Positions 9,560 to 17,402 of a DNA stretch of 39,114 nt are shown piece by piece; the stretch's first letter is position 1; every line of letters begins with the position of its first letter. The stretch is from CAZEGV01 sp964511645 (GTDB lineage Bacteria > Bacteroidota > Bacteroidia > Cytophagales > JAAEPT01): NCBI GenBank assembly GCA_964511645.1, contig CAZEGV010000024.1:1-39114 (forward strand). Reading direction: 5' to 3'. The position numbers and the translations under genes are program-made. Below the pieces are notes generated by a model, which did no database searches, was not told where the DNA came from, and saw only the letters and a list, made by a program, of their open reading frames with translations.

Positions 9560-10248
9560 TGAGAACTAAGTTAATAAGATTTGCTGCTAACCAAGTAGCC
9601 AAAAATGTGATTGAACATGGTGACACTAGGTGGTCAACAATTAAGGGCAATTGGTTAACCTCTTTTTTTGGGAATGACAATCCTATAGTACTGGAATGTG
9701 GTTGTGGTTATGGGGAGTATTCTGTAGGTTTGGCTAAAAAATCGCCTAATAAAAACTTTATAGGGATTGATATAAAAGGATCGAGGATATTTGTAGGAAG
9801 TAAACAAGCTAGTGAGCAGAATCTTAATAATGTTGCTTTCCTGCGTACTCAATTACTGTTTTTACCTGATTTTTTTGATAAAGATGAAGTAGATGAAATT
9901 TGGGTGACCTTTCCAGATCCTCGCCCTAAAGATAAGGATGAACGAAGACGGTTGATAAGCCCACGATTTCTGAAATTATACAATAAGGTATTAAAAGAAG
10001 GTGGCATTGTTCATTTGAAAACTGATAATACTTTTTTGTATGAATATAGCATAGAGTTGTTACAGTCATTAGGAATAGAGTTACTAGAGAATGAATCAGA
10101 TTTATATCAAAATCAAGAATTATTGGCACAACATCACGGTTTGCAAACTCGCTACGAAAAACTTTTCATGGGAAAAGGCGAGATGATTAAATACCTTAAA
10201 TTCAGATTGAAATCAGAAGATTTAGCCTCTATTGACAAGTGGAACTGA
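9559..10248 (+). CDS. trmB: tRNA (guanine-N7-)-methyltransferase
   Basis: Methylates G46 of tRNA using S-adenosylmethionine; cytosolic. This 229-residue protein has the Rossmann SAM motif LECGCGYGEYSVGLA (~45-59), the acidic block GIDIKGSRI (~73-81) and the TrmB signature TFPDPRPKDKDERRR (~117-131) with SPRFL after it. The ATG overlaps the folC stop by one base, so translation is coupled. It ends the left-flank operon; a 147-bp gap with a regulatory dyad separates it from norC. Confidence 0.93.
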   Translation: MRTKLIRFAANQVAKNVIEHGDTRWSTIKGNWLTSFFGNDNPIVLECGCGYGEYSVGLAKKSPNKNFIGIDIKGSRIFVGSKQASEQNLNNVAFLRTQLLFLPDFFDKDEVDEIWVTFPDPRPKDKDERRRLISPRFLKLYNKVLKEGGIVHLKTDNTFLYEYSIELLQSLGIELLENESDLYQNQELLAQHHGLQTRYEKLFMGKGEMIKYLKFRLKSEDLASIDKWN

Positions 10249-10307
10249 AGATTGAAGTTGTTTTTTTAATTCACGTTTGAAAAAACGAGCATAAAACAGT
10301 TTTCAGA

Positions 10308-10321
10308 ATGACAATCGTCAT
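10308..10321. promoter_or_regulatory. FNR/DNR-type dyad upstream of norC
   Basis: ATGAC-AATC-GTCAT is a perfect 5-4-5 inverted repeat, 75 bp before the norC ATG. It has the geometry and near-consensus bases of FNR/DNR/NnrR boxes (TTGAY-N4-RTCAA), which commonly control nitric oxide reductase genes. No CRP/FNR-family gene is in the window. The match of geometry is seen directly; the binding protein is inferred. Confidence 0.5.
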
Positions 10322-10395
10322 ATTTATTGACGTGTGATTAGTTGACTTTTGTTGCAGTGATAAATAAGTAATCATCAAACTTAAACTTAAAGCAT

Positions 10396-10851
10396 ATGCT
10401 GTCAAAAAAACAAGCACGAGCATTCTTCTTAGGAGGTACACTCGTTACATTCTTAGCTTTTATAGGCTTAACTATTTTCTCATTGAGTAAGGATGTAGAT
10501 CAAACTAATCATGAAAATATCACTCCAGCAGTTGTGAGAGGTAAAGATTTGTGGGACAAAAATAACTGCATGGGATGTCATACTTTATTGGGAGAAGGTG
10601 GATATTATGCACCAGAACTAACAAAGGTGATAGATCGTAGAGGAGAAGGATATATCAAAGCAGTATTGATGACACCAGTTCCTTGGGCACCACACGGAAG
10701 GAAAATGGTTGCTTATGGGTTTTCAAACGAAGAAGCAGATGATTTAGTAGCCTTTTTTGATTGGATTGGTGAGATTGACCTAAATGGATTTGGAGAAGTA
10801 GTTGGTGTAGATAGAAAAATCTCACCGTTGTCTAAAAAAAATAATAAATAA
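10396..10851 (+). CDS. norC: Nitric oxide reductase cytochrome c subunit
   Basis: The electron-entry subunit of the cytochrome c-dependent NO reductase. This 151-residue protein is held in the inner membrane by one N-terminal helix (~11-30) with a periplasmic heme c domain. The heme site is CMGCH (Cys58, Cys61, His62), followed by the family-typical HTLLGEGGYYAPELT. The probable axial Met is Met104 in GRKMVAYGF. The block WAPHGRKM is characteristic of NorC rather than general cytochromes. norB begins 8 bp downstream. A FNR-like dyad lies upstream, suggesting control by oxygen or NO. Confidence 0.95.
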   Translation: MLSKKQARAFFLGGTLVTFLAFIGLTIFSLSKDVDQTNHENITPAVVRGKDLWDKNNCMGCHTLLGEGGYYAPELTKVIDRRGEGYIKAVLMTPVPWAPHGRKMVAYGFSNEEADDLVAFFDWIGEIDLNGFGEVVGVDRKISPLSKKNNK

Positions 10852-10859
10852 AGATTGTT

Positions 10860-12197
10860 ATGAAATATAAATCACAAAAAGTAGCGTATTGGTTTTTTGC
10901 TCTTTCAATGTTATTGTTTGGGCTTCAGCTTGTGTATGGTTTTATTATGGGATTTGCTCATGCAGGCATGGATGGCTTACACGATATTATTCCTTTTAAT
11001 ACTGCAAAAGCGGTTCACCTTAATTTATTGGTAGTATGGTTATTATCAGGATTTATGGGAGCAGCATATTATATAATTCCAGAAGAAGCTCAAATAGAGT
11101 TGGTCAGTGTAAAGTGGGCTTATGTCCAGTTGATTAGTTTGGCTCTAGTAGGTGTGGCTGCAATTGTAGGTTTTCACTTTAATATTTGGGAAGGTCGGAA
11201 ATTCTTAGAAATTCCTAGAGGGCTTGATTATTTGGTGGTAGTCAATGTGCTACTGTTTTTAGGGATTATTCTAACAACACTATTTAAAGGGAAACGAAGA
11301 ACAACAACAGCACTTGTGCTTACAATGGGACTCTTTTTTGCAGCTTTATTGTATTTACCAGGGATGTTGCCATTTGATAGCCAAGTAACAGACTCTTTCT
11401 TTAGATGGTGGGTTGTTCACCTTTGGGTAGAGGGTGTTTGGGAATTGATAATGGGTGGTATTTTGTCATTCTTATTAATCAAACTGACTGGTGTCGATAG
11501 AGAGGTGATTGAAAAATGGCTATATGTAATTGTTGGGTTAACTTTTTTATCTGGAGTTTTAGGTACAGGACATCACTACTACTACATTGGTGTAAATAAA
11601 ATTTGGTTGATTGTAGGTGGTATATTCTCTGCTCTTGAGCCTTTAGCATTTTTAGCGATGGCATTATTTGCAGTAAATATGTATAGAAAAGGAGAGAAAA
11701 AACATCCTAACAAATTAGCGTTATACTGGACATTAGGTGCAGCTATAATATCTTTTGTAGGAGCGGGCTTATTAGGTTTTGCTCATACATTACCACAAAC
11801 TAATTTATACACTCATGGTACTTTAGTAACGGCAATGCACGGTCACCTAGCATTTTGGGGAGCTTATGCAATGATTGTTTTGGCAATTATTAGTTATAGT
11901 TTGCCTAATATGACTGGTCGTAAATTGTATGATAGTACTAGAGGTAGGTTAGCATTTTGGTTATCTAATGTTGGAATGATTGGGATGACTGTTGCATTTG
12001 GTGTAGCGGGTGTAGCTCAGGTGTATCTTGAACGTATCGTTAAAATGGATTTTATGGAAGTTCAAAAGCTGATTGAGGTTCACTTTATGGTATTGATAGC
12101 GTGTGCTACATTGTTTACTACAGGTATAATACTTTATATGATTGACTTCTATAAACATGGAAGACCAACAGATGAAGCTTTAGAAAGCCAAGTGTAG
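10860..12197 (+). CDS. norB: Nitric oxide reductase large subunit (cNOR type)
   Basis: The catalytic subunit that reduces 2 NO to N2O and water; twelve membrane helices are expected in 445 residues. All key ligands are visible. His53 and His329 bind low-spin heme b; His327 binds heme b3; His187, His238 and His239 with Glu191 bind the non-heme iron. Glu260 (in SALEPL) matches the second essential glutamate. The spacing Glu191 to Glu260 equals that of Pseudomonas NorB Glu211 to Glu280. The length and the separate norC show this is cNOR, not the fused quinol-dependent qNOR. A strong hairpin terminator follows. Confidence 0.97.
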   Translation: MKYKSQKVAYWFFALSMLLFGLQLVYGFIMGFAHAGMDGLHDIIPFNTAKAVHLNLLVVWLLSGFMGAAYYIIPEEAQIELVSVKWAYVQLISLALVGVAAIVGFHFNIWEGRKFLEIPRGLDYLVVVNVLLFLGIILTTLFKGKRRTTTALVLTMGLFFAALLYLPGMLPFDSQVTDSFFRWWVVHLWVEGVWELIMGGILSFLLIKLTGVDREVIEKWLYVIVGLTFLSGVLGTGHHYYYIGVNKIWLIVGGIFSALEPLAFLAMALFAVNMYRKGEKKHPNKLALYWTLGAAIISFVGAGLLGFAHTLPQTNLYTHGTLVTAMHGHLAFWGAYAMIVLAIISYSLPNMTGRKLYDSTRGRLAFWLSNVGMIGMTVAFGVAGVAQVYLERIVKMDFMEVQKLIEVHFMVLIACATLFTTGIILYMIDFYKHGRPTDEALESQV

Positions 12198-12237
12198 CAT
12201 TAAAACTTTATAGTAAGTTAGGTTGATAGTTTAGTAT

Positions 12238-12270
12238 AAAGCCAGAGTTGTTGTTGACTCTGGCTTTTTT
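12238..12270 (+). terminator. Intrinsic terminator between norB and norQ
   Basis: GCCAGAGT and ACTCTGGC form an 8-bp GC-rich stem, extended by three A-T pairs, around an 8-base loop and followed by a run of six T. It lies 40 bp after norB and 20 bp before norQ. It probably ends much norCB transcription and lowers expression of the assembly genes. Confidence 0.8.
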
Positions 12271-12290
12271 AATTATAATATTTTAAATAG

Positions 12291-13067
12291 ATGAGTAATA
12301 CACCCTATTATCAAGCAGCAGGAAAAGAGATTGAAGTTTTTGAACACTCGTATAAAAACAAAATTCCCTTTTTGTTAAAAGGACCAACAGGGACTGGGAA
12401 ATCAAAATTTATTGAGTTCATGGCTCATCGGTTGAGTAAGGAGTTAATTACTATTTCTTGTCATGAAGAAACTTCTTCTACAGATTTAATTGGACGTTAT
12501 ATTATAAAAGGTGCGGAAACCATTTGGATGGATGGACCGCTGACTAAAGCAGTAAAAGAAGGGGCAATTATTTATTTAGATGAAATTGCAGAAGCAAGAC
12601 CTGATGTAATTGTAGCTGTACATTCACTAACGGATCATCGTAGAGAATTGTTTATAGATAAATTAGGTGCAAAGGTTAAAGCTCACGAAGATTTCATGCT
12701 AGTGGCTTCATTTAACCCAGGTTATCAACGAGGATTTAAAGAGTTAAAACCATCTACTAGACAGCGTTTTGTGGCTATCTCATTTGACTATCCTGAAGAG
12801 AAAGTTGAGATAGAGATTTTAGAAAAAGAAACGGGTATTGATACAGAATCGGCTAAAAAACTAGTAAATATTGCTACTAAAGTTAGAAATTTAACAGAAT
12901 TGGGTCTAACAGAAACGGTTTCTACTCGTTTGCTAGTAGATGCTTCAAAATTAATAAAAAGTGGATTACCCAAAAGATTGTCAGTTCATGTGGCAGTAGT
13001 AGAACCTCTAACCGACGATTTGGAAATAATAAGAGCCCTAAAAGATTTGTGTGATTTGATGATTTAG
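12291..13067 (+). CDS. norQ: MoxR/CbbQ-type AAA+ ATPase for NO reductase activation
   Basis: A 258-residue AAA+ ATPase with Walker A GPTGTGKS (residues 31-38) and Walker B IIYLDE (93-98). The arginine-finger region is KPSTRQRFVAISFDYP. It belongs to the CbbQ/NirQ/NorQ group, which works with a von Willebrand A partner (NorD, encoded next) to insert the non-heme iron or otherwise activate NorCB. It lies between norB and norD, the usual place. The gap to norD is 18 bp. Confidence 0.92.
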   Translation: MSNTPYYQAAGKEIEVFEHSYKNKIPFLLKGPTGTGKSKFIEFMAHRLSKELITISCHEETSSTDLIGRYIIKGAETIWMDGPLTKAVKEGAIIYLDEIAEARPDVIVAVHSLTDHRRELFIDKLGAKVKAHEDFMLVASFNPGYQRGFKELKPSTRQRFVAISFDYPEEKVEIEILEKETGIDTESAKKLVNIATKVRNLTELGLTETVSTRLLVDASKLIKSGLPKRLSVHVAVVEPLTDDLEIIRALKDLCDLMI

Positions 13068-13085
13068 TTTTAAGAAAAAGAGATA

Positions 13086-14849
13086 ATGTTCGAGTTTGAG
13101 CCAGATGCATATATTTTTACCAAGTTTGCTAATTACTTCAAAAGACGTAAAAAGCAAAAAGAGGAAAGTATTGCCTATACTGTAAAGTTGGAAGATATAA
13201 AATCTCGTTTAGTAATTTTCGCTCGTGCAACCACTGGGAAATCTATTGATATTTATCCAGCAGAACGAGAAGGGGGGTATAAAAATAATAATTTCTTTTT
13301 GCCAAAAAAGATTTTGTTTTTCCCAACGGTAGAAGAGAATTTTTCATTTTATTTGTTTCGGGTATTGTATTTGTCTATTCAGAGTAATTTAGAATTTAAT
13401 TTTACGGATTCTGAAGAAAAAGAACTTAAACAGGCACAAGAGAAAGCCAAAGAAACATCAGGAAAAGTATTAAGAGAATTGTTTTTTCAATTCCCAATTA
13501 CTAAACAATATCACCAACAGTTTTTAGATGTCCAAACAAAAGAAGGGGAAGAAGTTGATACTACATTTCTTTATGGAAAATGGATGCGAAACCTACCAGA
13601 AGAAGAAAAACGAGATATGCTTAAAAATTTTACTGATAAAGTAAAAAAAGCATCTGAAGAACCAAAAACAATATTAAATGCAGGAGCAGTAGAAGAAATT
13701 ATTTCGGTGCAAGTAGATCAAAAGCAATTGGAAGACGCAGTATTGCAACATCAATTTGAAAAGGTAGAAACTGCTGAAGAATTTGGTGGAAATTGGAAGG
13801 ATATGGATGGAGATGATGAGCTAGATGATCACTCTAATGCACTGGAAGATTTGAACATGAAATATACAGTGCGGGTAGATGATACTGCACACTCAGTCTA
13901 TCAAGCAGAGTTTACAGAAAACACAACAGTATCAGAAAGTGCAGAACGAGATGATAAAGGTTATTATATAAAATATGATGAGTGGGATTATTCAAAACGT
14001 GCTTACAAAGATGATTTTTGTAAAGTTTACCCAAAATCTATTCTAAAAACAGATGTGGGTTATTATAAAAGAACCCTAAAAGAGAACAATTCTATACTGT
14101 TGGGATTACGAAAGATGCTAGCGACTGTAAATAATAAATACCAACAGCAACGTAGGCAGGTGCAAGGAGAGGAGTTTGATTTAGATGCCATTACTGATTT
14201 GTTTGTAGATGTACATTCTGGTCATACTCCGTCTGAAAAAATCTATTTATCGAAACGAAAAAAAGAAAAAGATTTGTCTATTTTATTGCTATTAGATACT
14301 AGTTTGTCGTCTGATGGTTATGCTGCGGGCAATAAAGTAATTGATGTAGAAAAGCAAGTTTCTATTCTTTTTGGAGAGATTTTAGATGAATTTAATATTG
14401 ATTTTTCGATTGATTGTTTTTATTCAAAAACCCGTAACCATTCTACTTATATTACTATGAAAGGCTTTGATGAAGATTGGAGCAAGGCAAAGTTTAAGGT
14501 GGGGTCTGTGCAACCAAGTGGTTATACTAGGATTGGTGCTGCACTACGCCATTCAGGAGCATTATTAGATAAAAGGAGTACAAAAAATAAATGGGTAATT
14601 TTGATTTCTGATGGAAAACCCAATGATTATGACAAGTATGAAGGTAAATACGGGATTAACGATGTGAAACAAGCGTTAAGAGAGCTTAATGAGCGTCAAA
14701 TAAACTCTTATGCTTTGGCTATTGAGGCAAATGCCAAGTATTATCTACCGCAAATGTTTGGCAAAAATCATTATCAAGTGTTAACTACGCCAGTAGAGTT
14801 GTTACAATCTTTGGTCAAGCTGTATGAAAAAATTAAGCTTCAATCATAA
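13086..14849 (+). CDS. norD: VWA-domain NO reductase activation protein
   Basis: A 587-residue cytosolic protein with an N-terminal poorly conserved part and a C-terminal von Willebrand A domain (~395-587). The metal-ion-dependent adhesion site is DTSLSS (Asp404, Ser406, Ser408), with a later GYTRIGAALRH block and a VILISDGKPNDY strand holding the other metal ligands. NorD proteins partner the NorQ ATPase to mature NorB. The acidic middle segment (DMDGDDELDDHS, near residue 240) is typical of the linker in NorD/CbbO proteins. It ends 6 bp before norE. Confidence 0.9.
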   Translation: MFEFEPDAYIFTKFANYFKRRKKQKEESIAYTVKLEDIKSRLVIFARATTGKSIDIYPAEREGGYKNNNFFLPKKILFFPTVEENFSFYLFRVLYLSIQSNLEFNFTDSEEKELKQAQEKAKETSGKVLRELFFQFPITKQYHQQFLDVQTKEGEEVDTTFLYGKWMRNLPEEEKRDMLKNFTDKVKKASEEPKTILNAGAVEEIISVQVDQKQLEDAVLQHQFEKVETAEEFGGNWKDMDGDDELDDHSNALEDLNMKYTVRVDDTAHSVYQAEFTENTTVSESAERDDKGYYIKYDEWDYSKRAYKDDFCKVYPKSILKTDVGYYKRTLKENNSILLGLRKMLATVNNKYQQQRRQVQGEEFDLDAITDLFVDVHSGHTPSEKIYLSKRKKEKDLSILLLLDTSLSSDGYAAGNKVIDVEKQVSILFGEILDEFNIDFSIDCFYSKTRNHSTYITMKGFDEDWSKAKFKVGSVQPSGYTRIGAALRHSGALLDKRSTKNKWVILISDGKPNDYDKYEGKYGINDVKQALRELNERQINSYALAIEANAKYYLPQMFGKNHYQVLTTPVELLQSLVKLYEKIKLQS

Positions 14850-14855
14850 AATAGT

Positions 14856-15434
14856 ATGAATATGGAAAACAAAGTAGATTACAAAAGTATATACTACCCA
14901 CCAGGTGGGATGTTGATGTGGATAGTTGTTTTTTTAGAGTTGATTACCTTTGGGATGTCTATTATAGCATTACTGATGTCTAGCAAGAATAACCCAGAGC
15001 AATTTCATGCTTCAAGCTTATACTTGAATGCTACTTATGGGGCTATAAATACAGTATTTTTGTTGGTGAGTGGTTTTTTTATGGCTACTGCTGTGAGGCA
15101 ATTCAAAAAGAATAATACTGAAAAATCATTAAGGTATATTTACTTAACAATGCTTGGCGGAATATTGTTTTTGGTGTTAAAGTCGATAGAGTATATGCAC
15201 AAGATAGATTTAGGCTTTACTTTAGGTTATGATACGTTTTTTAATTTTTATTGGCTATTAACAGGTTTTCATGTTATTCATATTGTTGTGGGGTTAGTAA
15301 TATTACTATCTCTTCAGTATAGCATAAAAAAATCAACGGTCATGCTAGAAGATATAGAGGCGGGTGCTGCTTTTTGGCATATGTGTGATCTTATTTGGTT
15401 GCTTTTGTTCCCTGTTTTGTACTTAGTAATTTAA
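14856..15434 (+). CDS. norE: Cytochrome c oxidase subunit III-like protein of the nor cluster
   Basis: A 192-residue membrane protein with about five helices and the heme-copper oxidase subunit III fold. Visible blocks are MLMWIVVFLELITFGMSI (~19-36), GFHVIHIVVGLVIL (~137-150) and a C-terminal FWHMCDLIWLLLFPVLYL. The latter closely resembles subunit III ends. Its place after norD and before a small three-helix protein identifies it as NorE, which in other denitrifiers is needed for full NO reductase activity. No aa3 or cbb3 subunit I gene is nearby, so it is unlikely to be part of an oxidase. Confidence 0.85.
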   Translation: MNMENKVDYKSIYYPPGGMLMWIVVFLELITFGMSIIALLMSSKNNPEQFHASSLYLNATYGAINTVFLLVSGFFMATAVRQFKKNNTEKSLRYIYLTMLGGILFLVLKSIEYMHKIDLGFTLGYDTFFNFYWLLTGFHVIHIVVGLVILLSLQYSIKKSTVMLEDIEAGAAFWHMCDLIWLLLFPVLYLVI

Positions 15435-15440
15435 AGAGAA

Positions 15441-15689
15441 ATGAATAAAAAAGATATATATGCTCTAGCTATTTTGATTGTTTTAACAATTACAACGGCT
15501 CTATTTTCTACTGTGTTTAATTCAATCCCAAAAGTGGGGATTATCATATTGTTTTTGTCTTCGATGAAATTCTTAATCATAGCCTTTCAGTTTATGGATT
15601 TGAGTAAGGCAAATGTGTTTTGGAAAGGCTTGTTGGTTGGGTTTTTGAGCTTGTTTTTAGTTGTGTCAAGTATTGTGATTTGGATTTAG
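15441..15689 (+). CDS. norF: Small subunit IV-like membrane protein of the nor cluster
   Basis: An 82-residue protein with three predicted membrane helices (~8-23, ~31-49, ~61-81) and the motif KFLIIAFQFMDL, typical of the cytochrome c oxidase subunit IV / NorF family. It follows norE by 6 bp. NorF homologues assist NO reductase function, though the mechanism is not settled. It is the last gene of the norQDEF unit; a structured repeat begins 12 bp after the stop. Confidence 0.8.
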   Translation: MNKKDIYALAILIVLTITTALFSTVFNSIPKVGIIILFLSSMKFLIIAFQFMDLSKANVFWKGLLVGFLSLFLVVSSIVIWI

Positions 15690-15700
15690 TACTATGTTAT

Positions 15701-15803
15701 GCGTGAGGGATTGCAGTGGAAATCCTTCTCGATTTTTTTATCGAGAAGATTGGGAACGGAAAGCCCGACATCAGTCACCTTTTTTAGGTGATTGATGACA
15801 CGT
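15701..15803 (+). repeat. Three-way-junction palindromic repeat, copy 1
   Basis: An outer stem (GCGTG 15701-15705 with CACGT 15799-15803) encloses two arms. Arm A has the base GGG 15707-15709 with CCC 15764-15766, the conserved strands GCAGTGGAAATCCTT (15713-15727) and AAGATTGGGAACG (15746-15758), and a 9-bp apical hairpin with a T6 loop (15725-15748). Arm B is an 11-bp hairpin, 15770-15780 with 15786-15796. It lies between convergent norF and the SCO gene and may also act as a terminator for both. The same layout is seen at 27920-28107 (inverted) and 38875-39024. Confidence 0.75.
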
Positions 15804-15825
15804 CCAAAAAATAAAACGTATAAAA

Positions 15826-16527
15826 TTATTTTTGAGTGAGTTCAATAATTTTTTCTACTATTATTTTATTATCTACACCTAATCCTTCTTGCTGATGGTA
15901 TAAAACACCTGTTTTGTCAAAAACACTGATAATGTTAGAGTGTGAAAAGTCTAAGGGTGAGATTTGCTTATACTTTACGGCAAGTACGTTAGAGAGTTCT
16001 CTAACGTCATCTAAAGAGCCTTGTAGGAAAATCCATTGATTATTATCCATTTGGTTTTCAATCGCAAATGCTTTTAGTTTTTCAGGGGTGTCTGTTTCTG
16101 GGTCGATACTTACGAGTACGTATTTTACAGATTTATTATTTACTTTATCGTGGATGTTACGCATGTCTGCCACTAATCTAGGACAGGCAGCTTTACATGA
16201 GGTATATATCATTACCATCACAAGTACATCTCCTTTTAGGGATTTTAGCTCGATAGTTTCTCCATTTTGTGTGTTCCATTTGGAGCTAAGGTTAAATATA
16301 GATTCGTCAGGAATTTCATTTTGATTGATGATTTTCTGAGTTTTCTTATTATCTATTTTTTTAAGGTCCATTTTGCAGATGGGGCAAGATCCTTCTGTTT
16401 TGTATGTTTTTTCGTTTTCACACTTCATGGGACATTGGTAGGTACTTTCTTGAGGGCTGTTGTTACATGATTGCACAGCAAAAGAAACTAAGAGTAATAG
16501 AGTGACATTGTAAAGGGTATTTCTCAT
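15826..16527 (-). CDS. SCO1/SenC-family copper/thiol lipoprotein with N-terminal metal-binding motif
   Basis: SCO proteins are thioredoxin-fold periplasmic proteins that deliver copper or keep copper-site thiols reduced. Copper ligands are visible as CKAAC (Cys111, Cys115) and His196 in DFSHSN. Between the signal peptide and the SCO domain is a short motif (YQCPMKC with CPIC at 48-51) like the heavy-metal-binding domain of copper efflux proteins. I start it at 16527, not the upstream ATG at 16548. This gives a clean lipoprotein signal (lipobox VQSC, Cys21) and an ATGA overlap with the upstream stop. It is third in the nirK set, so a role in loading copper into NirK is reasonable, though unproven. 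Confidence 0.85.
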   Translation of the reverse strand: MRNTLYNVTLLLLVSFAVQSCNNSPQESTYQCPMKCENEKTYKTEGSCPICKMDLKKIDNKKTQKIINQNEIPDESIFNLSSKWNTQNGETIELKSLKGDVLVMVMIYTSCKAACPRLVADMRNIHDKVNNKSVKYVLVSIDPETDTPEKLKAFAIENQMDNNQWIFLQGSLDDVRELSNVLAVKYKQISPLDFSHSNIISVFDKTGVLYHQQEGLGVDNKIIVEKIIELTQK

Positions 16528-17294
16528 TTTTTTATACTTTTTGCACACCTAAATCCAAGTGTTTGTATGTTATAATTAGCTTTTATACTACCTCTGAATG
16601 CGTAACGCATAAATGCGGCATAATCCATTAGATTACTAGCGTTTATGGAAGCACTTCCGCAGAATAGGTTTCGTTCGGTATCTACGTCTTGCCGAGATTC
16701 TCCAGAGATAAGTACAGAATTAAAATCGCTTGTCCATTCCCAAACTAGACCGTGCATGTCCCAAATTCCCCAATAATTTTGGTAAGTGCTACCTATTTTA
16801 TTTCGGTAGGTTTTTGGTAGTTCATAACTTTCAATAATCATTCTGTTAAATATACTGTCTTGCTGAGCATTTGCTTTTGTTTTACTTGCCATTGCGGCAT
16901 ATTCCCATTCATCCATGGTAGGGAGTCGCTTGCCTTGACAGGCACAATAATCTTTTGCGGCATACCAAGATATTGTTGTGGCAGCACCTTGAGGATTTAC
17001 ATTTTTACCTAATATTGTGTCATGTTTCCATTTATATAAATAATTTCCATCAGCAAAAAGTTTTATTACTTTTGATTTTTTCCATTTAGGATGTTTTTTA
17101 ACAAAAAATAGATATTGTTGATTGGTGATAGGGTAGGTGTCTAATAAAAAATCTGTTACATATACCCCTGATGAATCTGCACCATAAAGCGGGATGAAAG
17201 TTCCCCCTGTTACTTTGTTCATCTTTGGATTTACTTGACTTTTTCCTGCTAAGGAAAGTAGTAAACAAATTGATGCTAAAAAGAGTTTTGTCAT
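16524..17294 (-). CDS. SUMF1/FGE-fold exported protein lacking the catalytic cysteines
   Basis: A 256-residue protein with a signal peptide (cleavage near SLAGKSQ) and a formylglycine-generating-enzyme-sulfatase (SUMF1) domain. Blocks include the N-terminal GGTFIPL, YPITNQQYLFFVK, AAKDYCACQGKRLPTMDEWEYAA, WDMHGLVWEWTSDF and the closing LGFRCA. In active formylglycine-generating enzymes two Cys follow the GGS block and bind copper. Here the sequence is CGSASINASNLM, with Asn and Met at the equivalent places, so sulfatase activation is not expected. It sits between nirK and the SCO gene and overlaps the latter by 4 bp. A scaffold, chaperone or maturation role for NirK is the best guess from position. 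Confidence 0.85.
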   Translation of the reverse strand: MTKLFLASICLLLSLAGKSQVNPKMNKVTGGTFIPLYGADSSGVYVTDFLLDTYPITNQQYLFFVKKHPKWKKSKVIKLFADGNYLYKWKHDTILGKNVNPQGAATTISWYAAKDYCACQGKRLPTMDEWEYAAMASKTKANAQQDSIFNRMIIESYELPKTYRNKIGSTYQNYWGIWDMHGLVWEWTSDFNSVLISGESRQDVDTERNLFCGSASINASNLMDYAAFMRYAFRGSIKANYNIQTLGFRCAKSIKK

Positions 17295-17402
17295 TAATAG
17301 GTTTTTCTAGTTGGATTGTAAGATACAAATATAAAGAAATCCAATTCTTAAAATTAAAATCTAACTGACTATTAGGAAAATAGCCAGTCAGAAGTATTAA
17401 TT

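Noticed and set aside
14856..15689. Subunits III and IV of a terminal oxidase.
   Set aside because: No oxidase subunit I or II gene is adjacent, and the order after norQ-norD is that of norE-norF.
16524..17294. Active formylglycine-generating enzyme for sulfatases.
   Set aside because: The two copper-binding cysteines are replaced, and no sulfatase gene is nearby.
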